Shown: positions 17,318 to 26,476, numbered from the stretch's first letter. The stretch is 64,000 nucleotides of DNA from Streptantibioticus rubrisoli (GCF_024436055.1 NZ_JANFNH010000001.1:496001-560000); one strand, 5' to 3'. The notes: generated by a model from the sequence alone, not told the origin. A program made the numbers and translations.

Positions 17318-17377
17318 GCTGGCCGCGATAATCGCACGTTCTTGGACTTGCGGCCCAAGTGCCGACACCCTTGGGAC

Positions 17378-18025
17378 ATGGGGAACACAGCGCACCGCAG
17401 GACGACAGCGGAAGTCAGGACCGAAATCGCGGCGGAGCGGCGCGAGTTGGCCGACCTGCTGGACGGTCTGTCAGAGCAGGAGTGGGCCGCGCCGACCCTG
17501 TGCACGGGTTGGCAGGTGCGGCATGTCGCGGCGCACATGTCGATGGGATTCCGGTACTCGTTCGGCAAGACAGCGTGGGAACTCGTCAAGGCGCGCGGCA
17601 ACCTCCACCGGATGACCGACCGGTGCGCCAGGGTGGACGCGGCGGCCCACTCCACACGTGCGCTCGCCGCCTCGCTACGGGACAACGCCGACAATCCGTG
17701 GAAGCCGCCGGTCGGCGGGTACGAGTCGGCGCTGGGGCACGATGTGGTGCACGGCCTGGACATCACGGTCGCGCTGGGGCACGACCGCCGGGTACCGCAG
17801 GACCGCCTGCGGATCCTGCTGGACACCATCAACGCAAGGACCCTGAAGTTCTTCGGCGCCGACCTGCACGGCGTACAACTGCGGGCCAACGACCTCGACT
17901 GGACCTACGGCACCGGAACGCCCATCTCCGGCTCCGCCCAGGACCTGTTGTTGCTCGCCTACGGCCGCAAGGTCCCGCCGGGCCACCTCGAAGGCGAGCG
18001 GTGCGACCGCTTCGTCAGTGTGTGA
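17378..18025 (+). CDS. Maleylpyruvate isomerase-like, mycothiol-dependent family
   Basis: A 215-residue protein of the DinB-fold maleylpyruvate isomerase group. The N-terminal pattern AERRELADLLDGLSEQEW, then TLCTGWQVRHVAAHM, is the classic start of this family; GHDVVHGLDIT supplies the later conserved His-Asp region. Members act as mycothiol S-transferases or isomerases, but many have no known substrate. It is convergent with the SRPBCC gene, six bases away. Confidence 0.85.
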   Translation: MGNTAHRRTTAEVRTEIAAERRELADLLDGLSEQEWAAPTLCTGWQVRHVAAHMSMGFRYSFGKTAWELVKARGNLHRMTDRCARVDAAAHSTRALAASLRDNADNPWKPPVGGYESALGHDVVHGLDITVALGHDRRVPQDRLRILLDTINARTLKFFGADLHGVQLRANDLDWTYGTGTPISGSAQDLLLLAYGRKVPPGHLEGERCDRFVSV

Positions 18026-18031
18026 AGCGAA

Positions 18032-18487
18032 CTACGGCATCCGCCACGGTTCTTGGGGCAGCGGGTTGCCGGTCTCGACGTACGTCTTGAGGTTGGACAG
18101 CACCGCTGCCCACCCGTGGGCCGCCTTTTCCCGTTCGGCATCGCTGGGCAGGTTCTCATGGGTCATGGTCAACCGGACGATCCCGTCGTACGGCTGGATG
18201 TCGAAGGTGACCCGGGAGGCGGCCTCCCCGGTGGGGTCCGCGCCGGGCAGTACCCAGGTGCTCACCAGCCGGGTCGGCGGTGCGCTCTCCAGCACCGTGC
18301 CGACGACATCGGCGGTGCGTGTACCGTCCGTCCGCTGGTGCTCCCAGGTCGAACCCGCCTTCCAGTCGGAGACATTGCTGTGGCCCCAGTAGGCGCCCGT
18401 CGCGTCGGCGTCGGTCAGCGCGTGCCAGACCCGTTCCGCGCTGCTGCCGATGTAGGTCACGTATCTGACTGCGGACGTGTCCGCCAT
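18032..18487 (-). CDS. SRPBCC/AHSA1-type START-like protein
   Basis: A 151-residue helix-grip protein of the activator-of-Hsp90-ATPase-1-like family. It shows the VTYIGSSAERVWHALTD opening, a G-S-T-W turn in the middle and the closing HGWAAVLSNLKTYVETG helix. Such proteins bind hydrophobic ligands and are often stress- or polyketide-associated. ATG 18487 follows GGAGG by five bases, so the GTG at 18499 is not needed. Copy B of the dispersed repeat separates it from the upstream MFS gene. Confidence 0.88.
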   Translation of the reverse strand: MADTSAVRYVTYIGSSAERVWHALTDADATGAYWGHSNVSDWKAGSTWEHQRTDGTRTADVVGTVLESAPPTRLVSTWVLPGADPTGEAASRVTFDIQPYDGIVRLTMTHENLPSDAEREKAAHGWAAVLSNLKTYVETGNPLPQEPWRMP

Positions 18488-18567
18488 GTCGTCCTCCACT
18501 CGTCGTCACCGGGCCAGATGCTCGCAGGCGGACTGGCGCGTCGTCCATCGCGCGGGCCGAGCAGGTC

Positions 18568-18714
18568 GGGTGAAGTCGGCCGCGGTTCGCTAGCGCCCCG
18601 AAGGGGCGCGGGACTGTGTTCATGTGCGGCTCCGCCGCGTGGGCGCGACCAGCCACAGTGGTGCTGCAGACGATCGACGGCGCATCGTCGGCACCACTCC
18701 CAGCGGAGCGCCTA
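18568..18714 (-). repeat. Dispersed intergenic repeat, copy B
   Basis: The reverse complement matches copy A (6124-6268) along its length. Read on the minus strand it also begins at a TAG stop codon, that of the MFS gene (18714-18712), with TAGGCGCTCCGCTGGGAGTG, and ends near CTTCACCCG. It has the same two internal hairpins as copy A. The flanking genes of the two copies are unrelated. Confidence 0.8.
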
Positions 18715-20211
18715 GCGCGGCGAGGCGGCGGCGACGCCCTGGCCGCTTCTGCGTTGCGCGGCGACCAGCGCGGCGGCGGGCAGCAGGCTGCATCCGCTCA
18801 CCCCGATCAGCGCCCAGTACGCCATGTCCACCGCGTGCGCCCGGGAGACCGGGGCGTGGCTGTAGGTGTACGGCATCCGGGCCAGCAGCAGCACCAGCGT
18901 CGCGGAGCCCAGTGAACCGCCCACGTGCTCAAGGGTGTTGAACTGGGTGCTGGCCTGCCCGATGTACGCGGGAGACAGCGACTGGTACGCGGCGGTCATC
19001 GCCTGGGTGTGCGCCAGCCCGACGCCCGCGCCACGCAGCACGGTCGCGGTGATCAGCCACCAGTAGGGAGTGCTGGCCGTCAGGAACGCGAACGGCAGCG
19101 TGGACAGCAGTACCGCACCGGTGCCGACCAGCACCGTCGCACTGCCCAGCCGCTCGAACAACCGCCCTGACAGCCACATCGCGGCAGCCGTGCCCAGCCC
19201 CTGCGGCGCGATCAGCAGACCGGTGCGCCACGGGTCGTCACCGCGTACGGTCTGCAGGTACAGCGGCAGCAGGATCGTTCCACCGAACACCACCGCACCG
19301 ATGACCAGCATCGACTGCGCGGCTGCCCGGAACACCCCGTCGCGGTACAGCCGTAGGTCCAGCAGCGGACTGCTGCCCTGGAGCGACCACACCACGAACG
19401 CCACGATCAGCACGGTGCCGGTGCACAGCGGCACCACCACCGCCGGGCAGCCGAGCCGACCGGATCGACCGGCCTGGGTCAGCGCGTACGTCAGGGCGGC
19501 CAGTCCGGGGGAGACCAGCAGCAGCCCGACCACGTCCAGCGACGAGTTGGTCCGCGGCGGCTTCGGCCCCAGCAACCGGCGCGCCAGCGACAGCGCCACG
19601 ATGCCGATCGGCACGTTGATGAAGAAGATCGCGCGCCATCCCACGTACGCCAGCAGTCCACCGCCCAGCAGCGGCCCGATGACCGCCACCAGCATCACCG
19701 GTAGCCCCAGGGTGCCCATGGCCCTGGGCAGCCGCTTGGGACCAGCGGCGGTGACCAGCATGATCCGGCAGACCGAACTGATCAGCCCGCCGCTGGCGCC
19801 CTGTACGGCGCGGGCGCCGATGAGTTGCCAGGGCACGTGCGCCAGCCCGCACGACACGGTCGCCAGGATGTAGACGCTCATCGCGGTCAGGTACACCCGC
19901 TCCGGGCCGAAGCGCTGCGCCGCCCAGGTACTCGTCGGGATCGCCGCCGCGAAGGACAGCATGTACGCCGAGACGATCCACTGTCCGGCGCTCAACGACA
20001 TGTGCAGACCGGTGGACAGCGGCCGCAGCGCGACATGGACGACGGAGGAGTCGAGGAAGAGGATGACCGCCGCCACCAGGACGACGAGCATCGTCCGGCG
20101 CAACTGCTCCGACCAACGCCCGTCCACTGATGGCGAGTTGGGCTCTGGGAGCGCGTCCGCCGCGGTCCGTCGGGCATGCCGCCCGTGTACGGCGGCTTTA
20201 CGTTTCTTCAT
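18712..20211 (-). CDS. MFS transporter, DHA2-type (14-span) drug exporter
   Basis: A 499-residue membrane protein with about 14 hydrophobic segments, typical of DHA2 proton-drug antiporters. Motif C-like GPLLGGGLLAYVGWRAIFFIN and an early FLDSSVVHVAL are visible. The first 40 residues are basic and cytosolic. The frame stays open upstream to 20508, but the extension is Arg/Ser-rich and not protein-like; no strong ribosome binding site marks the start at 20211 either. The substrate is unknown, and no TetR or MarR regulator is adjacent. The repeat copy B starts at its stop codon. Confidence 0.85.
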   Translation of the reverse strand: MKKRKAAVHGRHARRTAADALPEPNSPSVDGRWSEQLRRTMLVVLVAAVILFLDSSVVHVALRPLSTGLHMSLSAGQWIVSAYMLSFAAAIPTSTWAAQRFGPERVYLTAMSVYILATVSCGLAHVPWQLIGARAVQGASGGLISSVCRIMLVTAAGPKRLPRAMGTLGLPVMLVAVIGPLLGGGLLAYVGWRAIFFINVPIGIVALSLARRLLGPKPPRTNSSLDVVGLLLVSPGLAALTYALTQAGRSGRLGCPAVVVPLCTGTVLIVAFVVWSLQGSSPLLDLRLYRDGVFRAAAQSMLVIGAVVFGGTILLPLYLQTVRGDDPWRTGLLIAPQGLGTAAAMWLSGRLFERLGSATVLVGTGAVLLSTLPFAFLTASTPYWWLITATVLRGAGVGLAHTQAMTAAYQSLSPAYIGQASTQFNTLEHVGGSLGSATLVLLLARMPYTYSHAPVSRAHAVDMAYWALIGVSGCSLLPAAALVAAQRRSGQGVAAASPR

Positions 20212-20636
20212 CGCGGCGGACGCCGCACTCGTCGGCGCTCCGCGTCGTGACCGGCGAGCCCGAACCCGGCTACCGCTGATGCGACGGACATGGCAGCGAT
20301 CCCCCTCCCTTGCACGTGGGGCCCATGAAGGCCAATAGGGTGATTTGTCGCATACGTAGAGTTGCCGAAGCTCGCCGCTCTCATCCCGACACGCCGAACG
20401 GAATTCCTCGAAGGAAGGAAAGTGGCTGGCGTTGATTGACCGTTGGCGCGGTGGCCCCACGCGCCCGGGTGTGCCCGGTTGTCTGTGCGGTAACTGTGAG
20501 CCGGTCAAGTCACTTGACTAGCCAATCACTCCAACGTGTGGCATACAGTGCATCGCGCTCTGGGCAGGATCTTGTCGCCAATACCGGCAAAACAGCAAAT
20601 CCCATTGTGTGTGCCGGTATTGGAGAGAGGAGCGTC
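20212..20636. promoter_or_regulatory. Divergent regulatory region with palindrome and leader hairpin
   Basis: A 425-base region between the MFS exporter and the SH3 protein. It holds the perfect palindrome GTCAAGT-C-ACTTGAC at 20503-20517. It also holds a 12-bp inverted repeat, CCAATACCGGCA (20578-20589) and TGCCGGTATTGG (20612-20623), whose right arm touches the GGAGAGAGGAG ribosome binding site of the SH3 gene. TTGACT (20513-20518) and TACAGT (20544-20549) look promoter-like but are 25 bases apart. No gene is seen. Confidence 0.55.
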
Positions 20637-20993
20637 ATGATGAAACGTCACTCCATCCGCAGGGCCATCACCACGGCCCTGCTCACCGCAGGGGTCGCGC
20701 TGAGCACCGCCACCGGAGCCCAGGCCCTCACCCCCGCCCACCACGGCTTCTGGCACCACCGCGTCGAGGGGCGGGTGGTCTCCCCGCAGCCGGTGACCGT
20801 CCACTACGGCCCCGGTGTCAACCGCTGGGCGACCGGGACGATCAACAACGGAATGCACGTGTGGATCGTGTGCAAGGTCCGGGGCGACCGGGTCGGCACC
20901 AACGACCGCTGGTACAAGCTGGCGGGCGGTCAGGGCTGGATTCCCGCCTACTACGTCAACAACTACCGCTACGTCCGCTGGTGCACGAGGTGA
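20637..20993 (+). CDS. Small secreted SH3-like protein
   Basis: A 118-residue exported protein. The signal peptide has a basic start (MMKRHSIRRA), a hydrophobic core and a probable cleavage after TGAQA near residue 31. The mature part is one bacterial SH3b-like module (VTVHYGPGVN, then DRWYKLAGGQGWIPAYYV) with two Cys that may form a disulfide. SH3b domains usually bind cell wall peptides. ATG 20637 follows GGAGAGAGGAG; ATG 20640 is also possible. A leader hairpin next to the ribosome binding site and an upstream palindrome suggest regulated expression. Confidence 0.85.
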   Translation: MMKRHSIRRAITTALLTAGVALSTATGAQALTPAHHGFWHHRVEGRVVSPQPVTVHYGPGVNRWATGTINNGMHVWIVCKVRGDRVGTNDRWYKLAGGQGWIPAYYVNNYRYVRWCTR

Positions 20994-21014
20994 CACACGG
21001 CTGACGTAAGGTTT

Positions 21015-21045
21015 CGCCCCGCCCGGCACCGCGCCGGGCGGGGCG
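21015..21045 (+). terminator. Strong hairpin terminator after the SH3 gene
   Basis: CGCCCCGCCCGGC (21015-21027) pairs perfectly with GCCGGGCGGGGCG (21033-21045) across a five-base loop. Confidence 0.9.
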
Positions 21046-21290
21046 GGGCGTGCCCACGCTGGAGTTCGGTGAGGAACCACGCGTCCCCCACGGCCAGCCG
21101 CACCGCGTGCCGGGCCAACGCCCCCCGGGAGGAGGAGTGTTCGCCGTAGAGCCTGGCTGGTCCCGGGACACCGATGGCGTGACGGAACGTCTCGGTCGCC
21201 CGCCATCGGGCATCGACAGCCTGGTCGAGGCCACGCCGGGGCCGCGGGCGGAGAAAGGCCAGGGACCGGGCCGGACCGCTGGGACGCCTA
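21046..21290 (-). pseudogene. Possible gene remnant, unidentified
   Basis: On the minus strand this stretch is open and protein-like, reading through ARWRATETFRHAIGVPGPAR and ALARHAVRLAVGDAWFLTEL before running into the terminator region. There is no convincing start codon with a ribosome binding site and no family I can name. It is best seen as the tail of a decayed gene, or a coincidental open frame. Confidence 0.25.
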
Positions 21291-22070
21291 CCGCACCTGG
21301 TTGAGGAATTCCAGGACGAGCGGGCTGGCGATGGCACGGAACTCCTCGAAGTAGCCGTGCCGCGCGCCGGGCACCAGATGCAGCCGCGCGCCGGGGACGC
21401 GGTCAGCCAACAGGTGGGCGTTCGCGGTGGGATTGAGCAGGTCATCGGTGCCGTGCACCACGAGAGTGGGTGCGCTGATGCCGGGCAGCAGGTCCCAGGC
21501 GTCGTGCTGGTCGCTGGCGCGCAGATGGCGCCGCCGGGCGTGCGGCGGCATGCCGGTGTCGCCGAGCGTGGTGTACGGACCGGGGTGGGCGGCGAGCCAG
21601 ACCGGGGTGTACATCAGCTCAAGCAGAACCTGCCTGGCGGCCGTTGGTTCCGGCTGGGCCAGTGCCCTGCGCACGTCGGGGCCGCGCTCGACGCCGTGTC
21701 GGCCACCCGGGGACGTGCAGCCGAGCACCAGGGCGCGTACCCGGTGCGGGTGGTCGGCGGCCAGCCTCTGCGCCACACGGCCGCCCATCGACGTGCCGTA
21801 CACATCGGCGCGTTCGGCACCCAGAGCGTCGAGCACCGCGATCACGTCCCGCGCGAACAGTTCGGTGCTGTACGGATCGTCGGGCTTGTCGCTGTCGCCC
21901 GTACCGCGGTAGTCGAGCGTGATGGTGCGGTGCCCGGTGTGGAAGTCCGCTCGTACCCGGTCCCACCAGTGATGGTTGTTCGCCTGACCGGCGAGCAGTA
22001 CGAGCGGCGCTCCGGCGCCCTGGCACTGGTAGGCGATGCGGACCCCGTCCGCCGCGACGACGTGTGGCAT
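21288..22070 (-). CDS. Alpha/beta hydrolase
   Basis: A 260-residue alpha/beta hydrolase-fold enzyme with a complete triad: Ser in GTSMGG, Asp in HGTDDLL, His in GARHGYF. An oxyanion-hole region follows LVLLAGQANNHHWW, and DYRGTGDSDKP is the typical loop after strand 4. Family members near this sequence are esterases, lactonases or haloperoxidase-like enzymes; the substrate is not evident. It follows zwf by 69 bases on the same strand and may be the last gene of the gnd-zwf transcript. Confidence 0.88.
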   Translation of the reverse strand: MPHVVAADGVRIAYQCQGAGAPLVLLAGQANNHHWWDRVRADFHTGHRTITLDYRGTGDSDKPDDPYSTELFARDVIAVLDALGAERADVYGTSMGGRVAQRLAADHPHRVRALVLGCTSPGGRHGVERGPDVRRALAQPEPTAARQVLLELMYTPVWLAAHPGPYTTLGDTGMPPHARRRHLRASDQHDAWDLLPGISAPTLVVHGTDDLLNPTANAHLLADRVPGARLHLVPGARHGYFEEFRAIASPLVLEFLNQVR

Positions 22071-22139
22071 GTCATGGTCAGCCCGGCCCGCGGCGCCGGT
22101 ATTCCACCGGCCGCCTGTCCAGCGGCCCGTCGGGCTGCC

Positions 22140-23579
22140 CTACTTGCCGTCCGGCAGGTACCAACGGTGCGGCGCGATCAGGTCGTTGATGGCGTCGGGG
22201 CCCCATGAGCCCGGAGCGTACGGTTGTACGTCCGGTGGGGAGTCGAGCAGCGGTTCGGCGACCTGCCAGAGGCGTTCGATGCCGTCGGAGCGGGTGAACA
22301 GGGACTGGTCGCCCGACATCGCTTCCAGGATGAGCCGTTCGTAGGCTTCCAGGCCGTGTGCCTTCTGGAACGAGTCCGTGTAGCGGAAGGTCATCTCCGC
22401 GGGGGCGAGGCGCATGGTGGGGCCGGGTCGCTTCACGAGGAACCGGGACGAGATCCAGCCGGGGTCGTCGAAGTCCACCACGAGCGCGTTGCCCCGGCCG
22501 TCGGCGTCCGGCCGCGCGTCAACCGGGAACATCCGCAAGGGCGGTTCCCTGAAGTGCAGCGCCACCACCTGGCGGCGCTGCCCCAGGGACTTGCCAGAAC
22601 GCAGGTAGAACGGGACTCCGGCCCAACGCCAGTTGTCCACCTCCACGCGCAGCGCGACGAACGTCTCCGTCTGGGACCGCGGATCGACGCCGGGCTCGTC
22701 CCGGTACCCCTCGTACTGGCCGCGCACCACATGCCGTACGTCGAGCGGCCGCATCGCCTCGAAGACCTTGCAGCGTTCATCCCGCAGCGGCCGGGCGGCC
22801 AGTGAGGTCGGCGGCTCCATCGCGACGAAGCCGAGCACCTGGAGCAGATGCGTCACGATCATGTCCCTGAAGGTGCCGGTGCCTTCGAAGAAACCGGCGC
22901 GGCCCTCGATCCCGATGGTCTCCGGCACGTCGATCTGCACATGGCTGATGTGGTCGCGGTTCCACACCGGCTCCAGCAGGCCGTTGGCGAAACGCAGCGC
23001 GAGGATGTTGTCCACCGACTCCTTGCCGAGGAAGTGGTCGATGCGGAACACCCTGGACTCGTCGAAGACGGTGTGGACCGTCTCGTTGAGCGCACGGGCC
23101 GAGGCCAGATCGGTGCCGAACGGCTTCTCGATGATGACCCGGCCGCCTTCCGCCAGCCCCGTGGCGCCCAGCATGCCGATCACGGAACCGAACGCGGTCG
23201 GCGGCACCGCCAGATGGAACAGCCGCCGCGGGCTTCCCCCGACGGCCCGCTCCGCCGCGCCCACCGCGGCGACGAGCGGCCCCGGATCCCCGGCGTCCGC
23301 GGCGCCGAAGCTCAACGCGTCCTCGAACGCCCGCCATGCCTCGCCCACCGGCTCGGCCAGCCCGAACTCGGCGACCGCGTCCCTGGCGTGCTGCCGGAAC
23401 TCCTCGTCGCTCAGCGCGGACGAGGCGGGCGCCGACCCGACGATCCGCCAACTCGACGGCATCAGACCGGCCTTGGCCAAGTGGAAGAGGCCGGGAAGCA
23501 ACTTGCGCCTGGCGAGGTCGCCGGTCGCCCCGAACAGCACGATGACATGGTCGTCGGGCACCGCCGAAGGTTGCGACAT
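22140..23579 (-). CDS. zwf: Glucose-6-phosphate 1-dehydrogenase
   Basis: A 479-residue enzyme that oxidises glucose 6-phosphate to 6-phosphogluconolactone with NADP, the entry step of the oxidative pentose phosphate pathway. The coenzyme loop GATGDLARRKL is near the start, and the active-site motif RIDHFLGKESVDN is at about 180-192. Length is normal (about 480-510). It begins two bases after the gnd stop and is certainly co-transcribed with it. The usual Streptomyces partners (opcA, tal, tkt) are not adjacent, so this is probably an additional copy next to a standalone gnd. Confidence 0.95.
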   Translation of the reverse strand: MSQPSAVPDDHVIVLFGATGDLARRKLLPGLFHLAKAGLMPSSWRIVGSAPASSALSDEEFRQHARDAVAEFGLAEPVGEAWRAFEDALSFGAADAGDPGPLVAAVGAAERAVGGSPRRLFHLAVPPTAFGSVIGMLGATGLAEGGRVIIEKPFGTDLASARALNETVHTVFDESRVFRIDHFLGKESVDNILALRFANGLLEPVWNRDHISHVQIDVPETIGIEGRAGFFEGTGTFRDMIVTHLLQVLGFVAMEPPTSLAARPLRDERCKVFEAMRPLDVRHVVRGQYEGYRDEPGVDPRSQTETFVALRVEVDNWRWAGVPFYLRSGKSLGQRRQVVALHFREPPLRMFPVDARPDADGRGNALVVDFDDPGWISSRFLVKRPGPTMRLAPAEMTFRYTDSFQKAHGLEAYERLILEAMSGDQSLFTRSDGIERLWQVAEPLLDSPPDVQPYAPGSWGPDAINDLIAPHRWYLPDGK

Positions 23580-23581
23580 CG

Positions 23582-24613
23582 TCAGCCCTTCCGCTCCGCG
23601 TGGCCGCCGAACTCGCTGCGCATCGCGGACAGCGCCTTGTCGGCGAACTCACCGCCACCCTGGGACTGGAACCGCTCGATCAGCGCCGCGGTGATCACCG
23701 GCGCCGGAACCCCCTCGTCCACCGCTGCGAGCACCGTCCACCGGCCCTCACCGGAGTCCGACACCCGTCCGGTGAAGTCGGCGAGCTCGGGGGAGCGGGC
23801 CAGCGCGTCGGCCACCAGGTCGACCAGCCACGATCCGACGACCGAGCCGCGCCGCCACACCTCGGCGACCTCGGCGACGTCGATGTCGTACTGGTACGCC
23901 TGCGGATCGCGCAGCGGCGCGGTCTCCGCGTCGACGGTACGGTCCGCCTCGCCGACGTTGGCGTGCCGGATGATGCTCAGCCCCTCGGCGATGGCGGCCA
24001 TCATGCCGTACTCCACCCCGTTGTGGACCATCTTCACGAAGTGGCCCGCGCCGTTGGGGCCGCAGCGCAGATAGCCCTCCGGCGCGGTGCCGTCGGTACG
24101 GGTTCGGCTGGGGGTGGGTTCCGCGCCGCCCCGGCCGGGGGCGATGCTGCGGAAGATCGGGTCGAGCCGCTGGACGGGCTCCCGCGCGCCGCCGATCATC
24201 AGGCAGTACCCGCGCTCCAGGCCCCAGACTCCGCCGGAGGTCCCGCAGTCCAGATAGTGGATGTTCCGCGTGGCGAGTTGCTTCGCGCGGGCGATGTCGT
24301 CCCGGTAGTAGGAGTTGCCGCCGTCGATCACCACGTCATCCGGATCGAGCAGTGCGATGAGTTCGTGGAGCGTGGACTGGACGACACCGGCGGGCAGCAT
24401 CAGCCACACGGCCCGGGGCTTGTCCAGCTTGGCCACGAGGTCCGCCACGGACACCGCGCCCAGGGCGCCTTCGCCCTCCAGTTCCTTCACCGCGCTGTCA
24501 CTGACGTCGTAGACGACGCACCGGTGCCCGTCCCGCGTCAGCCGACGCACCAGGTTCGCACCCATCCGGCCGAGCCCGATCATGCCGAGCTGCATGGGAC
24601 GGTCGGTTGCCAT
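23582..24613 (-). CDS. gnd: 6-phosphogluconate dehydrogenase, decarboxylating (short form)
   Basis: A 343-residue enzyme converting 6-phosphogluconate to ribulose 5-phosphate and CO2 with NAD(P). It shows GLGRMGANLVRRL, the substrate-binding GGNSYYRDD and the active-site KMVHNGVEYGMM. The length corresponds to the short GndA/YqeC-type form, which often prefers NAD, rather than the 470-residue NADP enzyme. A disordered Pro/Arg stretch near residues 165-185 looks like a lineage-specific insert. The start at 24613 follows GAGGAG by eight bases. It leads the gnd-zwf operon. Confidence 0.93.
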   Translation of the reverse strand: MATDRPMQLGMIGLGRMGANLVRRLTRDGHRCVVYDVSDSAVKELEGEGALGAVSVADLVAKLDKPRAVWLMLPAGVVQSTLHELIALLDPDDVVIDGGNSYYRDDIARAKQLATRNIHYLDCGTSGGVWGLERGYCLMIGGAREPVQRLDPIFRSIAPGRGGAEPTPSRTRTDGTAPEGYLRCGPNGAGHFVKMVHNGVEYGMMAAIAEGLSIIRHANVGEADRTVDAETAPLRDPQAYQYDIDVAEVAEVWRRGSVVGSWLVDLVADALARSPELADFTGRVSDSGEGRWTVLAAVDEGVPAPVITAALIERFQSQGGGEFADKALSAMRSEFGGHAERKG

Positions 24614-24740
24614 TTTTGTACTCCTCGCCTGTCTGACCGCGGACGCGCGACGATCATGAGGAGTTCCTACCCTGGGGGCATCGGCGGGAAATAGTCCATA
24701 CAGGGTGATTCCCCCCGGGCTTGTGGACTGTGCCGACTGC

Positions 24741-25367
24741 TCAGCGGTCGTGGGAGGGGTTGCGCCCCATGCGGTGCAGCAGCCGGTCCTGGCGCGACGC
24801 GCCCTGGGGGAGGGGGTCACCGGGAGCGGCGAAGGCCCGGTGGGTGGTGTCGGTGGACACGGGGGTCTCGGCCAGGCCGGAGTAGATCTCGCGGAGATGG
24901 TCGTCGATCCATGCCGCCAGGCCGGTGTCCAACTCGTCATCGGCGCCGATCGCCCGCGTGAGATCCCACGTGTGAATGGCGCTGTCGGTGGTCCGCACCG
25001 CGAGCGCCTGCTCTCCCGTCATCCGGCCGAACGGGTAGTCCAGCACCCGCCGCAGCGCACCGGGCCCGCCGAACGCCGCAGCGCACTCCCGCACGGACCG
25101 GGCGTAGGCGCCGACCGGATCCGCACCCAGCGCGTCGGCATCACGCGCCCGCCAGAACTCCGCGGCGGTCGCACCGCCGAGCAGCGCCACGTAGTTGAGG
25201 TTTCCGCGCGTCATGTGGTTGACCAGTCGCCGAACGTCCCACTCACTACAGGGAGTTGGCCAGTTCCACTGCTCGGAGCGCACCATGCGCAGTCTGCGCT
25301 CGAACCCGGCGCTGGACAGCGCGAACCGGTCAGTGATCCCGTCGAAACAGTCAGTACGGTCAGCCAT
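24741..25367 (-). CDS. TIGR03086-type maleylpyruvate isomerase-like protein
   Basis: A 208-residue member of the DinB-fold mycothiol-dependent group, with the family pattern PTPCSEWDVRRLVNHM and, later, RTTDSAIHTWDLTRAIG. Function within the family is mostly unknown; some isomerise or conjugate small electrophiles through mycothiol. It is the third DinB-fold gene in 10 kb (others at 14936 and 17378). The start is uncertain because no strong ribosome binding site precedes 25367; ATG 25379 is an alternative. Confidence 0.85.
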   Translation of the reverse strand: MADRTDCFDGITDRFALSSAGFERRLRMVRSEQWNWPTPCSEWDVRRLVNHMTRGNLNYVALLGGATAAEFWRARDADALGADPVGAYARSVRECAAAFGGPGALRRVLDYPFGRMTGEQALAVRTTDSAIHTWDLTRAIGADDELDTGLAAWIDDHLREIYSGLAETPVSTDTTHRAFAAPGDPLPQGASRQDRLLHRMGRNPSHDR

Positions 25368-25425
25368 GCGCGGCAGCATGCCCCGCCGCGGTCGGTCCTG
25401 GCTGGCGGACATCGGACGCCGCGGT

Positions 25426-25457
25426 CACGGGGAGGGCGCGGCGGCGCCCTCTCCGTG
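25426..25457 (-). terminator. Hairpin terminator after the secreted HEYAE protein
   Basis: CACGGGGAGGGCGC (25426-25439) pairs with GCGCCCTCTCCGTG (25444-25457), 14 base pairs including one G-U, with a four-base loop. It lies 15 bases past the leftward stop at 25472. Confidence 0.8.
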
Positions 25458-25471
25458 GTGTTCGTTCAAGG

Positions 25472-26476
25472 TCAGCTGGACGACATCGCGCAGCCGCCCG
25501 CGGCGTTGCTCCACGTGGGCTGCATGGCGAAGGAGCCGGTCGGCAGGCTGATCGCGCCCAGGTTCTGCCAGGCGCACAGGTCACCGTTCTCCGAACCATC
25601 CGACGCCACCCAACCGCTGGACGGCTGCGGGTCGGTGGCCGTCTCCGCGTACTCGTGGCCCTCGACGATGCTGAAGCCGTCGAGCTGGTTCTGCACGGAG
25701 TTCGCGCCGCAGCTCGAACCGGCGTCCAGCACATACGGCATGTTGGTGTACGGCACGGTGCCGTTGTAGTCGTGCCAGGCGCAGAAGCCGGAGTTGGGGA
25801 ATCCGTCGGGGGAGGTGCCGCTGGGGCTCAGCACCACGATCTGCACGTCGTTGCCGGAGACGCCGAAGTGCTGGGCGCCGACGGTGGCCTCGGCGGCGAT
25901 GTCCGAGGCGGCGGCGGAGCTGGGCGCGGCCGCTGAGTCGTCCACCCAGGTACCGGCCAGTACCGGTCCGTTGAAGGTCGGCCCCTGGCCTGAGGAGTCG
26001 GTGTACTGGGAGGTGACGGTCGACCAGGTGTCCTGCGAGGTGCCCAGGCCGTTGAAGAGGTTGGTCTCGTAGGCCTGGACGCCGTTGCTGTCGCTGTCCC
26101 ACTGGTTGCCCCAGAAGACCAGGTACACCGCGAGTTGGTGCTGCACCGGCCCGCCGTTGTACTGCAGGGTGCTGCCTGCGGACGGCCGCCGCCGGTCGGC
26201 GGTGCCCGGTGTCCGCGTACCGCGCAGGGTGGGTACGACGCCGAACCGTCCGTGGGTCACCACTCGCACCGTACGGCCGTGGGTGTGGACGTAGCGCACC
26301 TGGCCGGAGCGGTTGGCGGGGGTTGCGTTCGGCGTGCTGGCGGCGGGGGTCGCCGTGCTGGAGGCGGCGGCGCCCAGTACGGCCGTCAGCGCCGCGGCCA
26401 GCACCATCAGGGTGTGCCGGATGCGGTTGGCTGAAGAACGCGTGGAGCTGGTGTTGCGGGATCTGTGGTTGCGCAT
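25472..26476 (-). CDS. Secreted protein with HEYAE motif, putative hydrolase
   Basis: A 334-residue exported protein. The signal peptide spans about residues 1-42 with the hydrophobic core [18 protein letters not shown], and a low-complexity region runs to about 100. The mature domain has [13 protein letters not shown] (HEYAE at 274-278), then [10 protein letters not shown], and four cysteines. Secreted actinobacterial and fungal proteins with H-E-Y-A-E followed by E-N-G-D-x-C are often labelled as proteases or phosphate-induced proteins. The HExxE pattern could bind a metal, but this is inference. The start at 26476 follows GAGGAG. It is divergent from the BNR-repeat protein. Confidence 0.75.
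   Translation of the reverse strand: MRNHRSRNTSSTRSSANRIRHTLMVLAAALTAVLGAAASSTATPAASTPNATPANRSGQVRYVHTHGRTVRVVTHGRFGVVPTLRGTRTPGTADRRRPSAGSTLQYNGGPVQHQLAVYLVFWGNQWDSDSNGVQAYETNLFNGLGTSQDTWSTVTSQYTDSSGQGPTFNGPVLAGTWVDDSAAAPSSAAASDIAAEATVGAQHFGVSGNDVQIVVLSPSGTSPDGFPNSGFCAWHDYNGTVPYTNMPYVLDAGSSCGANSVQNQLDGFSIVEGHEYAETATDPQPSSGWVASDGSENGDLCAWQNLGAISLPTGSFAMQPTWSNAAGGCAMSSS

Noticed and set aside
18156-18656. Minus-strand open frame across the repeat copy B
   Set aside because: It is produced by the repeat sequence and the shadow of the SRPBCC gene; copy A gives a similar spurious peptide.
20513-20549. TTGACT ... TACAGT as a promoter for the SH3 gene
   Set aside because: The elements are about 25 bases apart, too far for a normal sigma-70-type promoter.
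23582-24940. Extension of the gnd frame upstream to 24940
   Set aside because: The extension overlaps the next gene on the same strand and lacks motifs; ATG 24613 has GAGGAG and starts the Rossmann fold directly.
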